NCBI GenBank assembly: GCA_029287645.1
Contig: JARFQS010000467.1
Location: 1 to 7,111 of the forward strand
Direction of reading: 5' to 3'
Source: Thermoanaerobaculia bacterium
Lineage (GTDB): Bacteria; Acidobacteriota; Thermoanaerobaculia; Multivoradales; JAHEKO01
DNA: 7,111 bases
Under the pieces are notes generated by a model. The model did not search any database and had not been told where the DNA came from. It was given only the letters and a program-made list of their open reading frames with translations. Made by a program: the position numbers and the translations under genes. Each line of letters starts with the position of its first letter. The stretch's first letter is position 1. Of this stretch, positions 1 to 6,519 are shown piece by piece.

Positions 1-507
1 GTCGGTCGCCTGGCTGGTTTCGTAGATGACCAGGGTCGATTGACGCGCGCCAATCGTGCCTTCACGGCGGACGCCGTCGGCACGTCTGTCGGAGCTCTGC
101 TCGGCACCAGCACTGTCACCAGCTACGTGGAGTCCGCAACGGGGGTCGAAGAAGGGGGTCGGACAGGTTTGACCGCGGTCACCGTCGCAGTTCTCTTCCT
201 GCTATCCCTGTTCTTCACGCCGCTTCTCGTGGCCGTACCCGCGATCGCCACCGCCCCCGCATTGATTCTGGTCGGTGCGCTCATGATGCGCGGCTCCAGG
301 GACCTCGACTGGACAGCGCCGGACCAGGCGGTCCCTGCATTGCTCACCATAGCCGGCATGCCGTTCACCTACTCGATCGCCAACGGCATCACCCTTGGAT
401 TGGTCTCCTTCGTCCTGATTCGAGTCTTCTCGGGGCGCTATCGCGAGGTCCATCCGCTGATCTACCTGCTGAGCGGCCTGCTCATCGCCTTCTACGCTCT
501 TCGCTGA
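1..507 (+). CDS. NCS2-family purine permease of the AzgA type, C-terminal part (5' end outside window)
   Basis: This is the C-terminal 168 residues of an inner-membrane nucleobase:proton symporter of the AzgA/PbuG branch of NCS2, which imports adenine, guanine or hypoxanthine. The frame is open from base 1 to a TGA at 505-507. The first visible TTG or any internal start is not the real start, because the family signature is already under way (LAGFVDDQGRLTRANRAF, then ADAVGTSVGALLGTS). The diagnostic NCS2/AzgA stretch TSTVTSYVESATGVEEGGRTG lies at about residues 38-58 of the fragment. After it come hydrophobic segments near residues 60-85 and 88-102, another pair near 115-145, and a last helix that ends in FYALR at the C-terminus. 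AzgA proteins are usually about 430-480 aa, so roughly 60% is missing. The adenine deaminase gene 78 bp downstream on the same strand favours adenine as a substrate, which is an inference. The family call is firm; exact specificity is not readable here. Confidence 0.93.
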   Translation, partial: VGRLAGFVDDQGRLTRANRAFTADAVGTSVGALLGTSTVTSYVESATGVEEGGRTGLTAVTVAVLFLLSLFFTPLLVAVPAIATAPALILVGALMMRGSRDLDWTAPDQAVPALLTIAGMPFTYSIANGITLGLVSFVLIRVFSGRYREVHPLIYLLSGLLIAFYALR

Positions 508-531
508 GCCGCAGAAGCCACCATCGAACCT

Positions 532-570
532 GGGGCAGCGCTACAATGTCGATCGAGGCCCCGATGGGCC
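532..570 (+). promoter_or_regulatory. Possible promoter -10 and alternative hairpins in the permease-deaminase gap
   Basis: A -10-like TACAAT sits at 542-547, within GCTACAAT. No good -35 is visible 16-18 bp upstream. Two short stems compete for the same bases: GGGGC (532-536) can pair with GCCCC (558-562), and GGCCC (557-561) can pair with GGGCC (566-570) around a CGAT loop. If transcription began about 7 nt after the -10, the second hairpin would be at the very 5' end of the mRNA, just ahead of the ribosome-binding site. The 78-bp gap is too short to hold a purine riboswitch aptamer plus its expression platform, and I see no such aptamer. Read-through from the permease gene is equally possible. 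Confidence 0.35.
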
Positions 571-572
571 GC

Positions 573-578
573 AAGGAG
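573..578 (+). promoter_or_regulatory. Ribosome-binding site of adenine deaminase
   Basis: AAGGAG lies 7 nt before the ATG at 586. It is a near-consensus Shine-Dalgarno at ideal spacing and fixes the start codon. Confidence 0.85.
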
Positions 579-585
579 AAAGAGC

Positions 586-2292
586 ATGGACCTCGAGACT
601 CTCATCCAACATGCGAGGGGTGAAGCTCCCGCCGACCTCCTGATCGAGAATGCCCGAGTCATCAACGTTCTCAGTGGGGAGATCCATGAAACCTCGGTAG
701 CGTTGGCCCGCTCACGCATCGTCGGGTTGGGTGACTATCCCGCGGAAGACCGGTTGGACCTCGAGGGCGCATACCTGGCGCCGGGATTCATCGACGCCCA
801 CGTGCACATCGAGAGCAGTCTCGTACCGCCCGCCGAGTATGCACGCGCCGTGGTTCCCAGGGGCACGACCACGGTCGTCACAGATCCTCACGAGATCGCC
901 AACGTCCTCGGCACCGAAGGCATCCGTTTCATGTTCGAGAGCGCCAAGGATGGGCCTCTCAGCATGTTCGTCATGGCACCGTCCTGTGTTCCCGCAACCC
1001 ACATGGAGACGGCCGGCGCCGTTCTGCACAGCTACGATCTGGCTCCCTTCAAGTCCGATCCGTGGGTCATCGGCCTCGCTGAAGTCATGAACTTCCCCGG
1101 TGTTTTGGAGGCCGACCCGGAGGTACTGGCAAAGATACAGGTCTTCGAGGGATTTCCCATCGACGGTCACTGCCCGGGCCTGACCGGACGAGATCTCGCC
1201 GGCTATGTAGCCGCCGGCATCGGCTCGGACCATGAATCGACCACTGCAGAGGAGGCCCGAGAGAAGCTCCGTATGGGGCTCACCATCTTCATTCGGGAAG
1301 CGAGCAATGCCCGCAATCTGGAGGCACTGTTGCCGCTGGTGACGGCCGACAACCAGCATCGATTCTGTTTCTGCACCGATGATCGCCAGCCCAAGGACCT
1401 GATGGACCAGGGACACATCGATTACATGATTCGAACCGCCATCGAGCAGGGTCTGGATCCGATTCGGGTCATCCGAATGGCCACCTGGAATGCAGCGCGA
1501 TACTTCGGACTCGCGGATCGTGGCGCCATAACTCCCGGCCGACGGGCGGACCTCGTCGCCTTTCACGATCTCGATACACCTTTGCCCCATCTGGTCTTCA
1601 GGGGCGGACGCCCTGTAGCTCGCGATGGCAGGATGTTGCTTCCCCGACTGTCCCACGAATCCCATCCGCTGCGCAGCACGATGAACATCGACTGGGACCG
1701 GGTCGACTTCTCCATCGCCGCCGAAGGGAGCCAAGCCCGTGTCATCGGGGTGGTTCCGGATCAACTGGTGACCGAGCACCTCACGATGACTATGGATTCG
1801 TCTGCGAAAACGGCCTCGGGGGATCCGAGTCGAGATCTTCTCAAGATCGCCGTGATCGAACGGCACAGGGCCTCCGGAGCCATGGGCAAGGGCTTCGTGC
1901 AGGGCATGGGCCTCGAGAGAGGGGCGCTGTCCTCTTCGATCGCTCACGATCATCACAATCTGGTGGTCGTCGGCGCCGATGACACCTCCATGTGGACGGC
2001 TGCCCGGCGGGCGGCGTCGTTGGGTGGCGGGCTGGTGGTGGCCGAGGGTGAGCAGGTGTTGGCCGAGTTACCCCTACCCATCGGCGGCCTGATGAACGAC
2101 TCCCCGGTCGAGCAGGTTCGGGCTGGCCTCGACGAGGCGCTCGCCGCAGCTCACCAACTCGGATCCAGCCTTCACGACCCGTTCATGGCCATGAGCTTCC
2201 TGGCCCTCGAGGTCATCCCGAGCCTGAAGCTGACCGATCAGGGGTTGATCGACGTCGACCGCTTCGAGCGCGTGCCACTGTGGGTGGATTGA
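586..2292 (+). CDS. ade: Adenine deaminase
   Basis: This 568-aa cytosolic amidohydrolase-superfamily enzyme hydrolyses adenine to hypoxanthine and ammonia, feeding purine salvage or nitrogen release. The family's usual length is about 570-600 aa. Visible landmarks are the metal-binding HxH in FIDAHVHIESS (H72, H74), TDPHEIANVLG (residues 99-109), the metal-ligand Glu in AEVMNFPG (E166), DGHCPG (H195), GSDHEST (H216) and FCTDDRQP (D265-D266). The C-terminal domain shows SIAHDHHN (residues 451-458) and ends with the typical MSFLALEVIPSLKLTDQGL run. All motifs are intact and no frameshift is seen. The start is set by an AAGGAG site 7 nt upstream. The upstream AzgA-type permease makes a transport-plus-deamination pair. 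Its 3' end converges on the enolase-superfamily gene with only 21 bp between the stop codons. Family assignment is very secure; in vivo preference for adenine is inferred from the family. Confidence 0.97.
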   Translation: MDLETLIQHARGEAPADLLIENARVINVLSGEIHETSVALARSRIVGLGDYPAEDRLDLEGAYLAPGFIDAHVHIESSLVPPAEYARAVVPRGTTTVVTDPHEIANVLGTEGIRFMFESAKDGPLSMFVMAPSCVPATHMETAGAVLHSYDLAPFKSDPWVIGLAEVMNFPGVLEADPEVLAKIQVFEGFPIDGHCPGLTGRDLAGYVAAGIGSDHESTTAEEAREKLRMGLTIFIREASNARNLEALLPLVTADNQHRFCFCTDDRQPKDLMDQGHIDYMIRTAIEQGLDPIRVIRMATWNAARYFGLADRGAITPGRRADLVAFHDLDTPLPHLVFRGGRPVARDGRMLLPRLSHESHPLRSTMNIDWDRVDFSIAAEGSQARVIGVVPDQLVTEHLTMTMDSSAKTASGDPSRDLLKIAVIERHRASGAMGKGFVQGMGLERGALSSSIAHDHHNLVVVGADDTSMWTAARRAASLGGGLVVAEGEQVLAELPLPIGGLMNDSPVEQVRAGLDEALAAAHQLGSSLHDPFMAMSFLALEVIPSLKLTDQGLIDVDRFERVPLWVD

Positions 2293-2317
2293 AGCCGGCA
2301 GGAGCGGACTGCTTCAA
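2289..2317. terminator. Inverted repeat holding both convergent stop codons; possible bidirectional terminator
   Basis: TTGAAGC (2289-2295) and GCTTCAA (2311-2317) form a perfect 7-bp inverted repeat with a 15-nt loop. The left arm contains the TGA of the deaminase gene (2290-2292). The right arm, read on the minus strand, contains the TGA of the enolase-superfamily gene (2316-2314). No run of T follows on either strand, so it is not a classical intrinsic terminator. Its position between converging genes suggests a transcript-end or mRNA-stabilising hairpin. Confidence 0.4.
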
Positions 2318-3423
2318 CGAGCGACCCATCGGGCCACTGGCTCGCCGAGGATCTCCCTCTTCGGCGCCACGCCGAGGCCTGGCTCCTTGGATGCGGCCAG
2401 CCTCCCCCCGGTTCGCTGGGGTGCACCTTCGGCTGTGCTCACCGTGACATAGCTGTTGAAATCTGTGGCGGTGAAGAGCATCTCCGTGGGTGTGCTGTGG
2501 GCCAGGTGGGCGATAGCCGCAGTCGTGATGTCGCCTCCCCAGCTATCCTCGATGGTCATCGCGATGCCCAGGGAAACGCAGAGGTCTCGGGCCTGCCGCG
2601 CCCTGGTCAAGCCCCCGAACTTGCTGATCTTGATGTTGACCACATCCATGGCACCGTCGGCGTACCCCTTCAGGAGGGGCTCGATGCCGTCGATGACCTC
2701 ATCCAGAACAAAGGGATGGTCGGTCCGTCGGCGGATGGTCAGGCACTCCTCGTAACTCGGACACGGCTGTTCGATGTAGACATCGACGTCCTTGACCGCA
2801 CGAACCACACGAGCCGCTTCGTGCATCAGCCAGCCGGTGTTGGCGTCGGCAATCAGGACGTCGCCTTGCTGCAGGACCTCCGAAACAGAGCGAATCCGCG
2901 CTATATCGGTCTCGGGATCGCCGCCTACCTTCAGTTGGAACCTGCGATACCCCTCGGCACGGTAACCCTCGACCTTGGCTGCCATGGCCTCCGGGCTCTC
3001 CTGCGAGATGGCCCGGTATAGAACGAAGTCCTTCCCGTAGCGTCCGCCCAGGAGCGTGCACACCGGTTGGCCGGTCACCTGACCCAAGATGTCCCAGCAC
3101 GCGATGTCCAGGGCCGACTTCACGTACGGGTGTCCTTTGAGGTGATGGTCCATGCATCGATTCAGTCGAACCAGTTGGGTGGGATCCTCGCCCAGAAGGT
3201 GGGGTGCCAGCTCGCCGATGCCCGCCCTGGCACCCGAACCGTAGGCCGGGAGATAGAAGGGACCCAGCGGACAGACCTCACCGAAGCCGACGACGCCCGT
3301 ATCCGTTTCGATCTGCACGATCGTGCTGTCGAAGACCTCGACCGACTTCCCGCCCGACCACTTGTAGCTACCTTCGTGCAGAGGTAGGTCGACTTGGTAG
3401 ACCGAGATTCCTTCAATTCTCAT
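2314..3423 (-). CDS. Enolase-superfamily (muconate-lactonizing subgroup) enzyme, probable cis-3-hydroxy-L-proline dehydratase or 4-hydroxyproline-betaine epimerase relative
   Basis: A 369-aa cytosolic enzyme with the two-domain enolase fold: an N-terminal capping domain (about 1-125) and a beta-barrel domain (about 130-350). The opening [10 protein letters not shown], the [12 protein letters not shown] stretch and [10 protein letters not shown] are, as I recall them, features of hydroxyproline-acting members. Catalytic positions appear intact: K165 in FQLKVGG (second position of the KxK motif), Mg2+ ligands D193 (ADAN), E218 (YIEQP) and D241 (LDE), and K265 in NIKISK. A lysine on each face without a His-Asp dyad places it in the MLE-type subgroup, compatible with epimerisation or dehydration alpha to a carboxylate. 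The KxK first position is Gln (Q163). The start at 3423 is chosen because homology begins at MRIEG; a longer in-frame reading up to 3528 only adds low-complexity Arg-rich sequence. It overlaps the upstream gene by ATGA. No other hydroxyproline-pathway gene is in view, so the substrate remains an inference. Confidence 0.85.
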   Translation of the reverse strand: MRIEGISVYQVDLPLHEGSYKWSGGKSVEVFDSTIVQIETDTGVVGFGEVCPLGPFYLPAYGSGARAGIGELAPHLLGEDPTQLVRLNRCMDHHLKGHPYVKSALDIACWDILGQVTGQPVCTLLGGRYGKDFVLYRAISQESPEAMAAKVEGYRAEGYRRFQLKVGGDPETDIARIRSVSEVLQQGDVLIADANTGWLMHEAARVVRAVKDVDVYIEQPCPSYEECLTIRRRTDHPFVLDEVIDGIEPLLKGYADGAMDVVNIKISKFGGLTRARQARDLCVSLGIAMTIEDSWGGDITTAAIAHLAHSTPTEMLFTATDFNSYVTVSTAEGAPQRTGGRLAASKEPGLGVAPKREILGEPVARWVAR

Positions 3424-3971
3424 CCTTCGTCCCCTTCCGCCTCGCTCAGACCCATGCAGAAGTACCCGTCCAGCGGTCCGACGTAGAAAGTGACGGGGCC
3501 GTCGGAAGCTCGGTATTTGTTGAAACACTTGGCCGTAACCTCTGTTTCGCCGGCCCTCACGGTCAGCGAGACCTTTTGAGCCTTCTTGGACACCTCGAAC
3601 TCCCCGCTACGCTGGACCCACTCATTTTCGTCCAGTGTCCAATCCTCGCCGGTGGTGACCTGCTGCTTACCCACGGTGAACGAAACCAGATCGCCGCCCA
3701 GCATTGCGAAGGAAGTGAACCTCCCTTCCGGCTCGAGCACCAGCCGGACCACTGCACCATCGAGAAAGGACTGCAACTCGGCTTCGCCGATGCTCTCCTT
3801 CATAGCTTCCTCGGTGATCCCGAGGCTCTGATTCTCGAGATCCATCATGGCCATCTCCATTCCTCTTCGGGCTTGCTGACCGATATCACCGGTCCCGATC
3901 TGAGCCGGAGATGGCTGTGCCCAGGATCCGAGAACCCAGAATGCGAACAGGACGATCGATGAACGCTTCAT
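3420..3971 (-). CDS. Small exported protein of unknown function, coupled to the enolase-superfamily gene
   Basis: I do not recognise this 183-aa protein. Residues 1-23 form a Sec-type signal peptide: MKRSS, a hydrophobic core [13 protein letters not shown], then a likely cut after SPA (residues 21-23). There is no lipobox Cys, so a soluble periplasmic or secreted protein is expected. The mature part starts with a Met- and Glu-rich, probably helical segment (about 35-70). A strand-rich region of alternating hydrophobic and polar residues follows (about 73-170). Only two Cys remain (C149 and C172), which could form a disulfide. The C-terminus is acidic (EAEGDEG). A GGAGGAG Shine-Dalgarno lies 7 nt before the ATG. 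Its TGA overlaps the ATG of the enolase-superfamily gene (ATGA), so the two are co-transcribed and probably translationally coupled. A small beta-barrel or lipocalin-like fold is conceivable but unproven. Confidence 0.8.
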   Translation of the reverse strand: MKRSSIVLFAFWVLGSWAQPSPAQIGTGDIGQQARRGMEMAMMDLENQSLGITEEAMKESIGEAELQSFLDGAVVRLVLEPEGRFTSFAMLGGDLVSFTVGKQQVTTGEDWTLDENEWVQRSGEFEVSKKAQKVSLTVRAGETEVTAKCFNKYRASDGPVTFYVGPLDGYFCMGLSEAEGDEG

Positions 3972-3978
3972 GACGGGA

Positions 3979-3985
3979 CTCCTCC
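3979..3985 (-). promoter_or_regulatory. Ribosome-binding site of the exported-protein gene
   Basis: On the minus strand GGAGGAG stands 7 nt before the ATG at 3971-3969. It is the strongest Shine-Dalgarno on this strand in the window and confirms both the start and the signal peptide. Confidence 0.85.
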
Positions 3986-4001
3986 GAATGCCAATCGGTG
4001 A

Positions 4002-4063
4002 TTGCTCTCGCTGGTTCTGTCACTATAACCCCACTTTGCGGCATGGACGACCTGCAGCGCTGC
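4002..4063. promoter_or_regulatory. Divergent promoter region with overlapping -10-like hexamers and a palindrome
   Basis: On the + strand TATAAC (4024-4029) is preceded, 16 bp upstream, by a weak -35-like TTGCTC (4002-4007). On the - strand TATAGT (4027-4022) overlaps it by four bases. The minus direction lacks a clear -35. Both hexamers match five of six -10 consensus bases. They would serve the hydrolase (+) and the exported-protein/enolase operon (-). A perfect 10-bp palindrome GCAGCGCTGC lies at 4054-4063, inside the predicted hydrolase leader, and could be an operator or simply a hairpin. Confidence 0.4.
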
Positions 4064-4096
4064 CCTTGCCGATTGGATAGGCTTACCCTGCTCGAC

Positions 4097-4987
4097 ATGG
4101 AACGCAGCATCACAGCACCGGACGGCTGCACGCTCAGCTACTGGTTGAGGCGGACCTCGGACCAGCCCGCCCCGGTGATCTTGATGATCCATGGAGCAGC
4201 CAGCAATCACACCCGATGGTCTGAGTTCGTCGATTCGACCCGACTCGCCGAAACGTGGGACCTCCTGCGGCCCGACATGAGGGGCAATGGTCAGTCCTTC
4301 TATCGTGGCAGGCTGGACCTCGATGTCTGGAGCCGGGACCTGGCCCTGTTGCTCGATGCGGAGAAGTACTCGAAAGCCCTCCTGGTCGGACATAGTCTCG
4401 GGGCGCAGATCGCCATTCAATTCGCACATGATCATGCCGACAGGGTCCAGGGACTCGCTCTGATCGACCCTGTCGTTCGTGACGCCCTGATCGGGAGAAA
4501 GCGCCGAGTCAGCCACTCACGGCCTCTATTTCGAGCTGCCGTGTCGGTCATTCGAGGCCTGAACGCCCTGGGCCTGAAGCGTCGCGAGATTCCCGACAGG
4601 GACCTACGAGAGCTCGACCGGGAGACCCGCATCGCCCTTCAGGATGGGCAATCTGCCGAAGAGATCGCCAAGCGGTACAGTGCGCTGGGACCGATTCTCC
4701 GCTATCAACCCACGGCCAACTACCTCCAGCAGCTCATTGCCACGACCGCATCGCTTCCAGAACTGGAGACCATCACCGTCCCTGTTGCGATCCTGCTTTC
4801 CACGGGAATCACGTTCGCCGATCCTCGAATCAATCGCGAGGCGCTCGAGCACTTTCCCGACGTGCAGTTCACGAGCATCGACGCCAATCACTGGCCCCTC
4901 ACCGAAAGCCCAGACGAGGTGAGGCAGGCCATCGAAGAATGGGTCGTCGAGCGCTTCCCCACCACCCCTAAGCCCTTAAGCCCGTAA
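4097..4987 (+). CDS. Alpha/beta hydrolase
   Basis: A 296-aa alpha/beta-hydrolase-fold protein with a complete catalytic set. The oxyanion-hole motif is HGAASN (H32-N37), the nucleophile elbow is GHSLG with Ser100, the probable acid is D242 in ADPRINR, and the catalytic His is H265 in ANHWPL. A cap region lies at about residues 135-220 and is rich in Arg and Leu. There is no signal peptide, so it is probably cytosolic. The ATG at 4097 is chosen because the family's first beta strand begins at once (SITAPDGCTLSYW). In-frame ATGs at 4043 and 3998 would add a Cys/Arg-rich leader that does not look like fold. No strong Shine-Dalgarno precedes 4097, so 4043 remains possible. Substrate cannot be read: esterases, lactonases, haloalkane dehalogenases and C-C hydrolases share this layout, although Ser100 argues against dehalogenases, which use Asp. 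The 3' end runs into an 8-bp tandem repeat that supplies the last codons and the stop. Confidence 0.9.
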   Translation: MERSITAPDGCTLSYWLRRTSDQPAPVILMIHGAASNHTRWSEFVDSTRLAETWDLLRPDMRGNGQSFYRGRLDLDVWSRDLALLLDAEKYSKALLVGHSLGAQIAIQFAHDHADRVQGLALIDPVVRDALIGRKRRVSHSRPLFRAAVSVIRGLNALGLKRREIPDRDLRELDRETRIALQDGQSAEEIAKRYSALGPILRYQPTANYLQQLIATTASLPELETITVPVAILLSTGITFADPRINREALEHFPDVQFTSIDANHWPLTESPDEVRQAIEEWVVERFPTTPKPLSP

Positions 4988-5000
4988 GCCCGTAAGCCCG
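4969..5000 (+). repeat. Four-copy 8-bp tandem repeat (TAAGCCCT once, then TAAGCCCG three times)
   Basis: Units begin at 4969, 4977, 4985 and 4993, followed by TAAAA from 5001. The in-frame stop of the hydrolase is the TAA of the third unit (4985-4987). Because 8 is not a multiple of 3, successive units put TAA in different frames, so the array stops translation in all three forward frames. It lies in the gap between two converging genes. Confidence 0.9.
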
Positions 5001-5031
5001 TAAAAGGCATCTCAGACCTGCTGTTCCAAGA

Positions 5032-6399
5032 CTAGGGTGAGTAGTAGTTGTGATACTGCTTCAAGCGGCGGTAGTTGCGGTCAGCCCACAGTCGATCACG
5101 GTCGGGCCGGGGATTGGGATCCCTGTTCTCGTAGACGTGGAGCTCGTTTCCATTCAAGACGATGACCTCTTCGCGCCAGTCGCCCAGAACATCGGCCACG
5201 TAGAGGCGGTCCGCCTCTTCCTTGAAGATCTTGACGAACCTCCCCGTCAGCGGCTCGAACAGTGCGACACTGCCTCTCTTGTGACGCTCTTTCGCACAGG
5301 CTAGCTGCGTCTCTTCGCCCGTCCACTCGATGGTGTGGATCACTTCCACACCTTCGGCAGTCCAGCCCAGGGGAGCCTTGCGCTTCATCTCGTACTCGAA
5401 GACCACCTCTCCGAGGCTGTTGAAGACGAAGGGCCTCTGGTGCTTTCGGTATCGACTCCGGCACCAGACGAACACCTCCTCGGAGTCTGGGGAGAACCTC
5501 CCCACCGCCGCGTTCTGAGGTTCCTGCTCTCGAAGGTGGTTACGCCAGATGGGTCCGTCCATTCCCACCACCTGCACCTGGTCGGATCCCTCCTCGAGGA
5601 GAACCACCTCGAGGCCCGGGACTTCGGGAACCACATCCCTGACGAAGACGCTGTCCATGTGTCCCTCGAAGTCTGCTGGCTCCGCCACGACCTCTCCGGT
5701 GGCGGACACGATCTGTCCTCCCAGAATCTCGTCCCTGCCGTCGCCATCGAGGTCACTCAGCCGTGCGCCGTTGTGGGCACAGGACTCGAAGCTGTCGGAA
5801 GTCCAGAGCGGAACCTCGCCCTTCGCCAGCCCTTCGTACGAGTAGGCGGCGAGATACTTACCGGTCCGATACCCCTCGAAATTGGTGGCCTGCAGAAGGA
5901 GGTCCCTGTCCCCTTCTCCCCGAAAGTCAGCGACCATCGCCAGCTCCCATCGTTCGGCCCCTCTGGGGACCGGCGGACTGACCTGTAGCTCGGTCTTGCC
6001 CGTCGCGCCATCGACCACATGGAGGACTCCATCGCGGGTGAGGAAGACCGCTTCGATAGCACCATCACCATCCAAGTCCCCAGTCGCCACCCCCGGTCCG
6101 TTGTGCCCCGGAAGGCCGTTGGCTTCGCTCTTGCTGCTGACCACGATGTCGGATCGCTCGATCCACAGCTCACTGCCGCTGTTGTCGTAGGCCGCTAGGT
6201 GACCGGGCACCGTCACCAGAAAGTCCGGCCGGCCATCCTGGTTCAGATCTGAGACCATCAGGCCGCCAGCAGATGTCTCCGGGGCTGGGATGTCGAGCTG
6301 CACAGTCAGGCTCGGCACCTCGGGACCAACGAGTGCGAGCGGCTTCTGACAGCCGACCAGGAACAGCAGCGCTACAAGCGATAGGATGGCTCTAGTCAT
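5032..6399 (-). CDS. FG-GAP/VCBS beta-propeller lipoprotein with a PL11-like C-terminus
   Basis: A 455-aa lipoprotein. A short hydrophobic signal peptide ends in the lipobox LVGC, with Cys17 as the lipidated residue, so it is anchored in a membrane facing the periplasm or outside. The mature part is a string of propeller blades carrying Asp-rich Ca2+-loop motifs: SDLNQDGRPDF (about 50-60), GDLDGDGAIEAV (107-118), the degenerate ADFRGEGDRDLL (157-168) and SDLDGDGRDEI (215-225). The C-terminal ADVLGDWREEVIVL with ELHVYENRD and YRRLKQYHNYYSP (about 402-455) resembles the end of the rhamnogalacturonan lyase PL11 propeller. PL11 enzymes are longer (around 600 aa), so this may be a non-catalytic relative, for instance a carbohydrate-binding or adhesion protein. 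A GTG at 6411 would add four residues before this ATG. Neither start has a clear Shine-Dalgarno. It converges on the hydrolase and diverges from the DinB-fold gene. Confidence 0.87.
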   Translation of the reverse strand: MTRAILSLVALLFLVGCQKPLALVGPEVPSLTVQLDIPAPETSAGGLMVSDLNQDGRPDFLVTVPGHLAAYDNSGSELWIERSDIVVSSKSEANGLPGHNGPGVATGDLDGDGAIEAVFLTRDGVLHVVDGATGKTELQVSPPVPRGAERWELAMVADFRGEGDRDLLLQATNFEGYRTGKYLAAYSYEGLAKGEVPLWTSDSFESCAHNGARLSDLDGDGRDEILGGQIVSATGEVVAEPADFEGHMDSVFVRDVVPEVPGLEVVLLEEGSDQVQVVGMDGPIWRNHLREQEPQNAAVGRFSPDSEEVFVWCRSRYRKHQRPFVFNSLGEVVFEYEMKRKAPLGWTAEGVEVIHTIEWTGEETQLACAKERHKRGSVALFEPLTGRFVKIFKEEADRLYVADVLGDWREEVIVLNGNELHVYENRDPNPRPDRDRLWADRNYRRLKQYHNYYSP

Positions 6400-6467
6400 G
6401 ATCGCGTTCACAGGATCCAGGCCTCACGAGCTGAGCGCTGAAACCCCGCATTCTTTTTCCCGACGGA

Positions 6468-6475
6468 ATTGTAGC
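6468..6475 (-). promoter_or_regulatory. Possible promoter -10 for the FG-GAP lipoprotein gene
   Basis: Read on the minus strand this is GCTACAAT, the same octamer found upstream of the adenine deaminase gene (540-547). It stands 68 bp before the ATG. A weak -35-like TTGTCG occurs 19 bp upstream (6498-6493), a spacing slightly long for sigma-70. No equally good element is seen for the DinB-fold gene on the other strand of this 134-bp divergent gap. Confidence 0.35.
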
Positions 6476-6519
6476 CTCGAAGACGCCTGCATCGACAATC
6501 TGCGCCTTCGGATCTCGAG

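Noticed and set aside
508..585. A purine riboswitch ahead of adenine deaminase, as might be expected for such genes.
   Set aside because: The gap is 78 bp and lacks the three-way-junction aptamer pattern; only short simple stems are visible.
712..1956. A 414-codon open frame on the minus strand opposite the adenine deaminase gene.
   Set aside because: It is fully covered by a gene with intact catalytic motifs, its product shows no recognisable domain, and long antisense frames are expected in GC-rich codon usage.
2497..3021. A 174-codon + strand open frame inside the enolase-superfamily gene, and further open frames at 3067-3387 and 3204-3962.
   Set aside because: They are antisense to two well-supported minus-strand genes, have low-complexity or Arg-rich products, and have no ribosome-binding sites.
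3424..3528. An N-terminal extension of the enolase-superfamily protein by 35 residues.
   Set aside because: It would overlap the upstream gene by over 100 bp, is Arg-rich, and homology begins at the ATG at 3423, which forms the ATGA overlap.
3998..4096. A longer start for the alpha/beta hydrolase at 3998 or 4043.
   Set aside because: The extra residues do not resemble the fold, 3998 lies upstream of the predicted -10 and 4043 only just downstream of it, and the first beta strand begins right after 4097. The 4043 start cannot be fully excluded.
4969..5005. A CRISPR array or telomere-like repeat.
   Set aside because: Units are 8 bp without spacers and there are only four copies, so it is a simple tandem repeat.
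5335..5988. A 217-codon + strand open frame opposite the FG-GAP lipoprotein gene.
   Set aside because: It is the complement of a gene with a lipobox and repeated Ca2+-loop motifs; the translated product has no recognisable domain.
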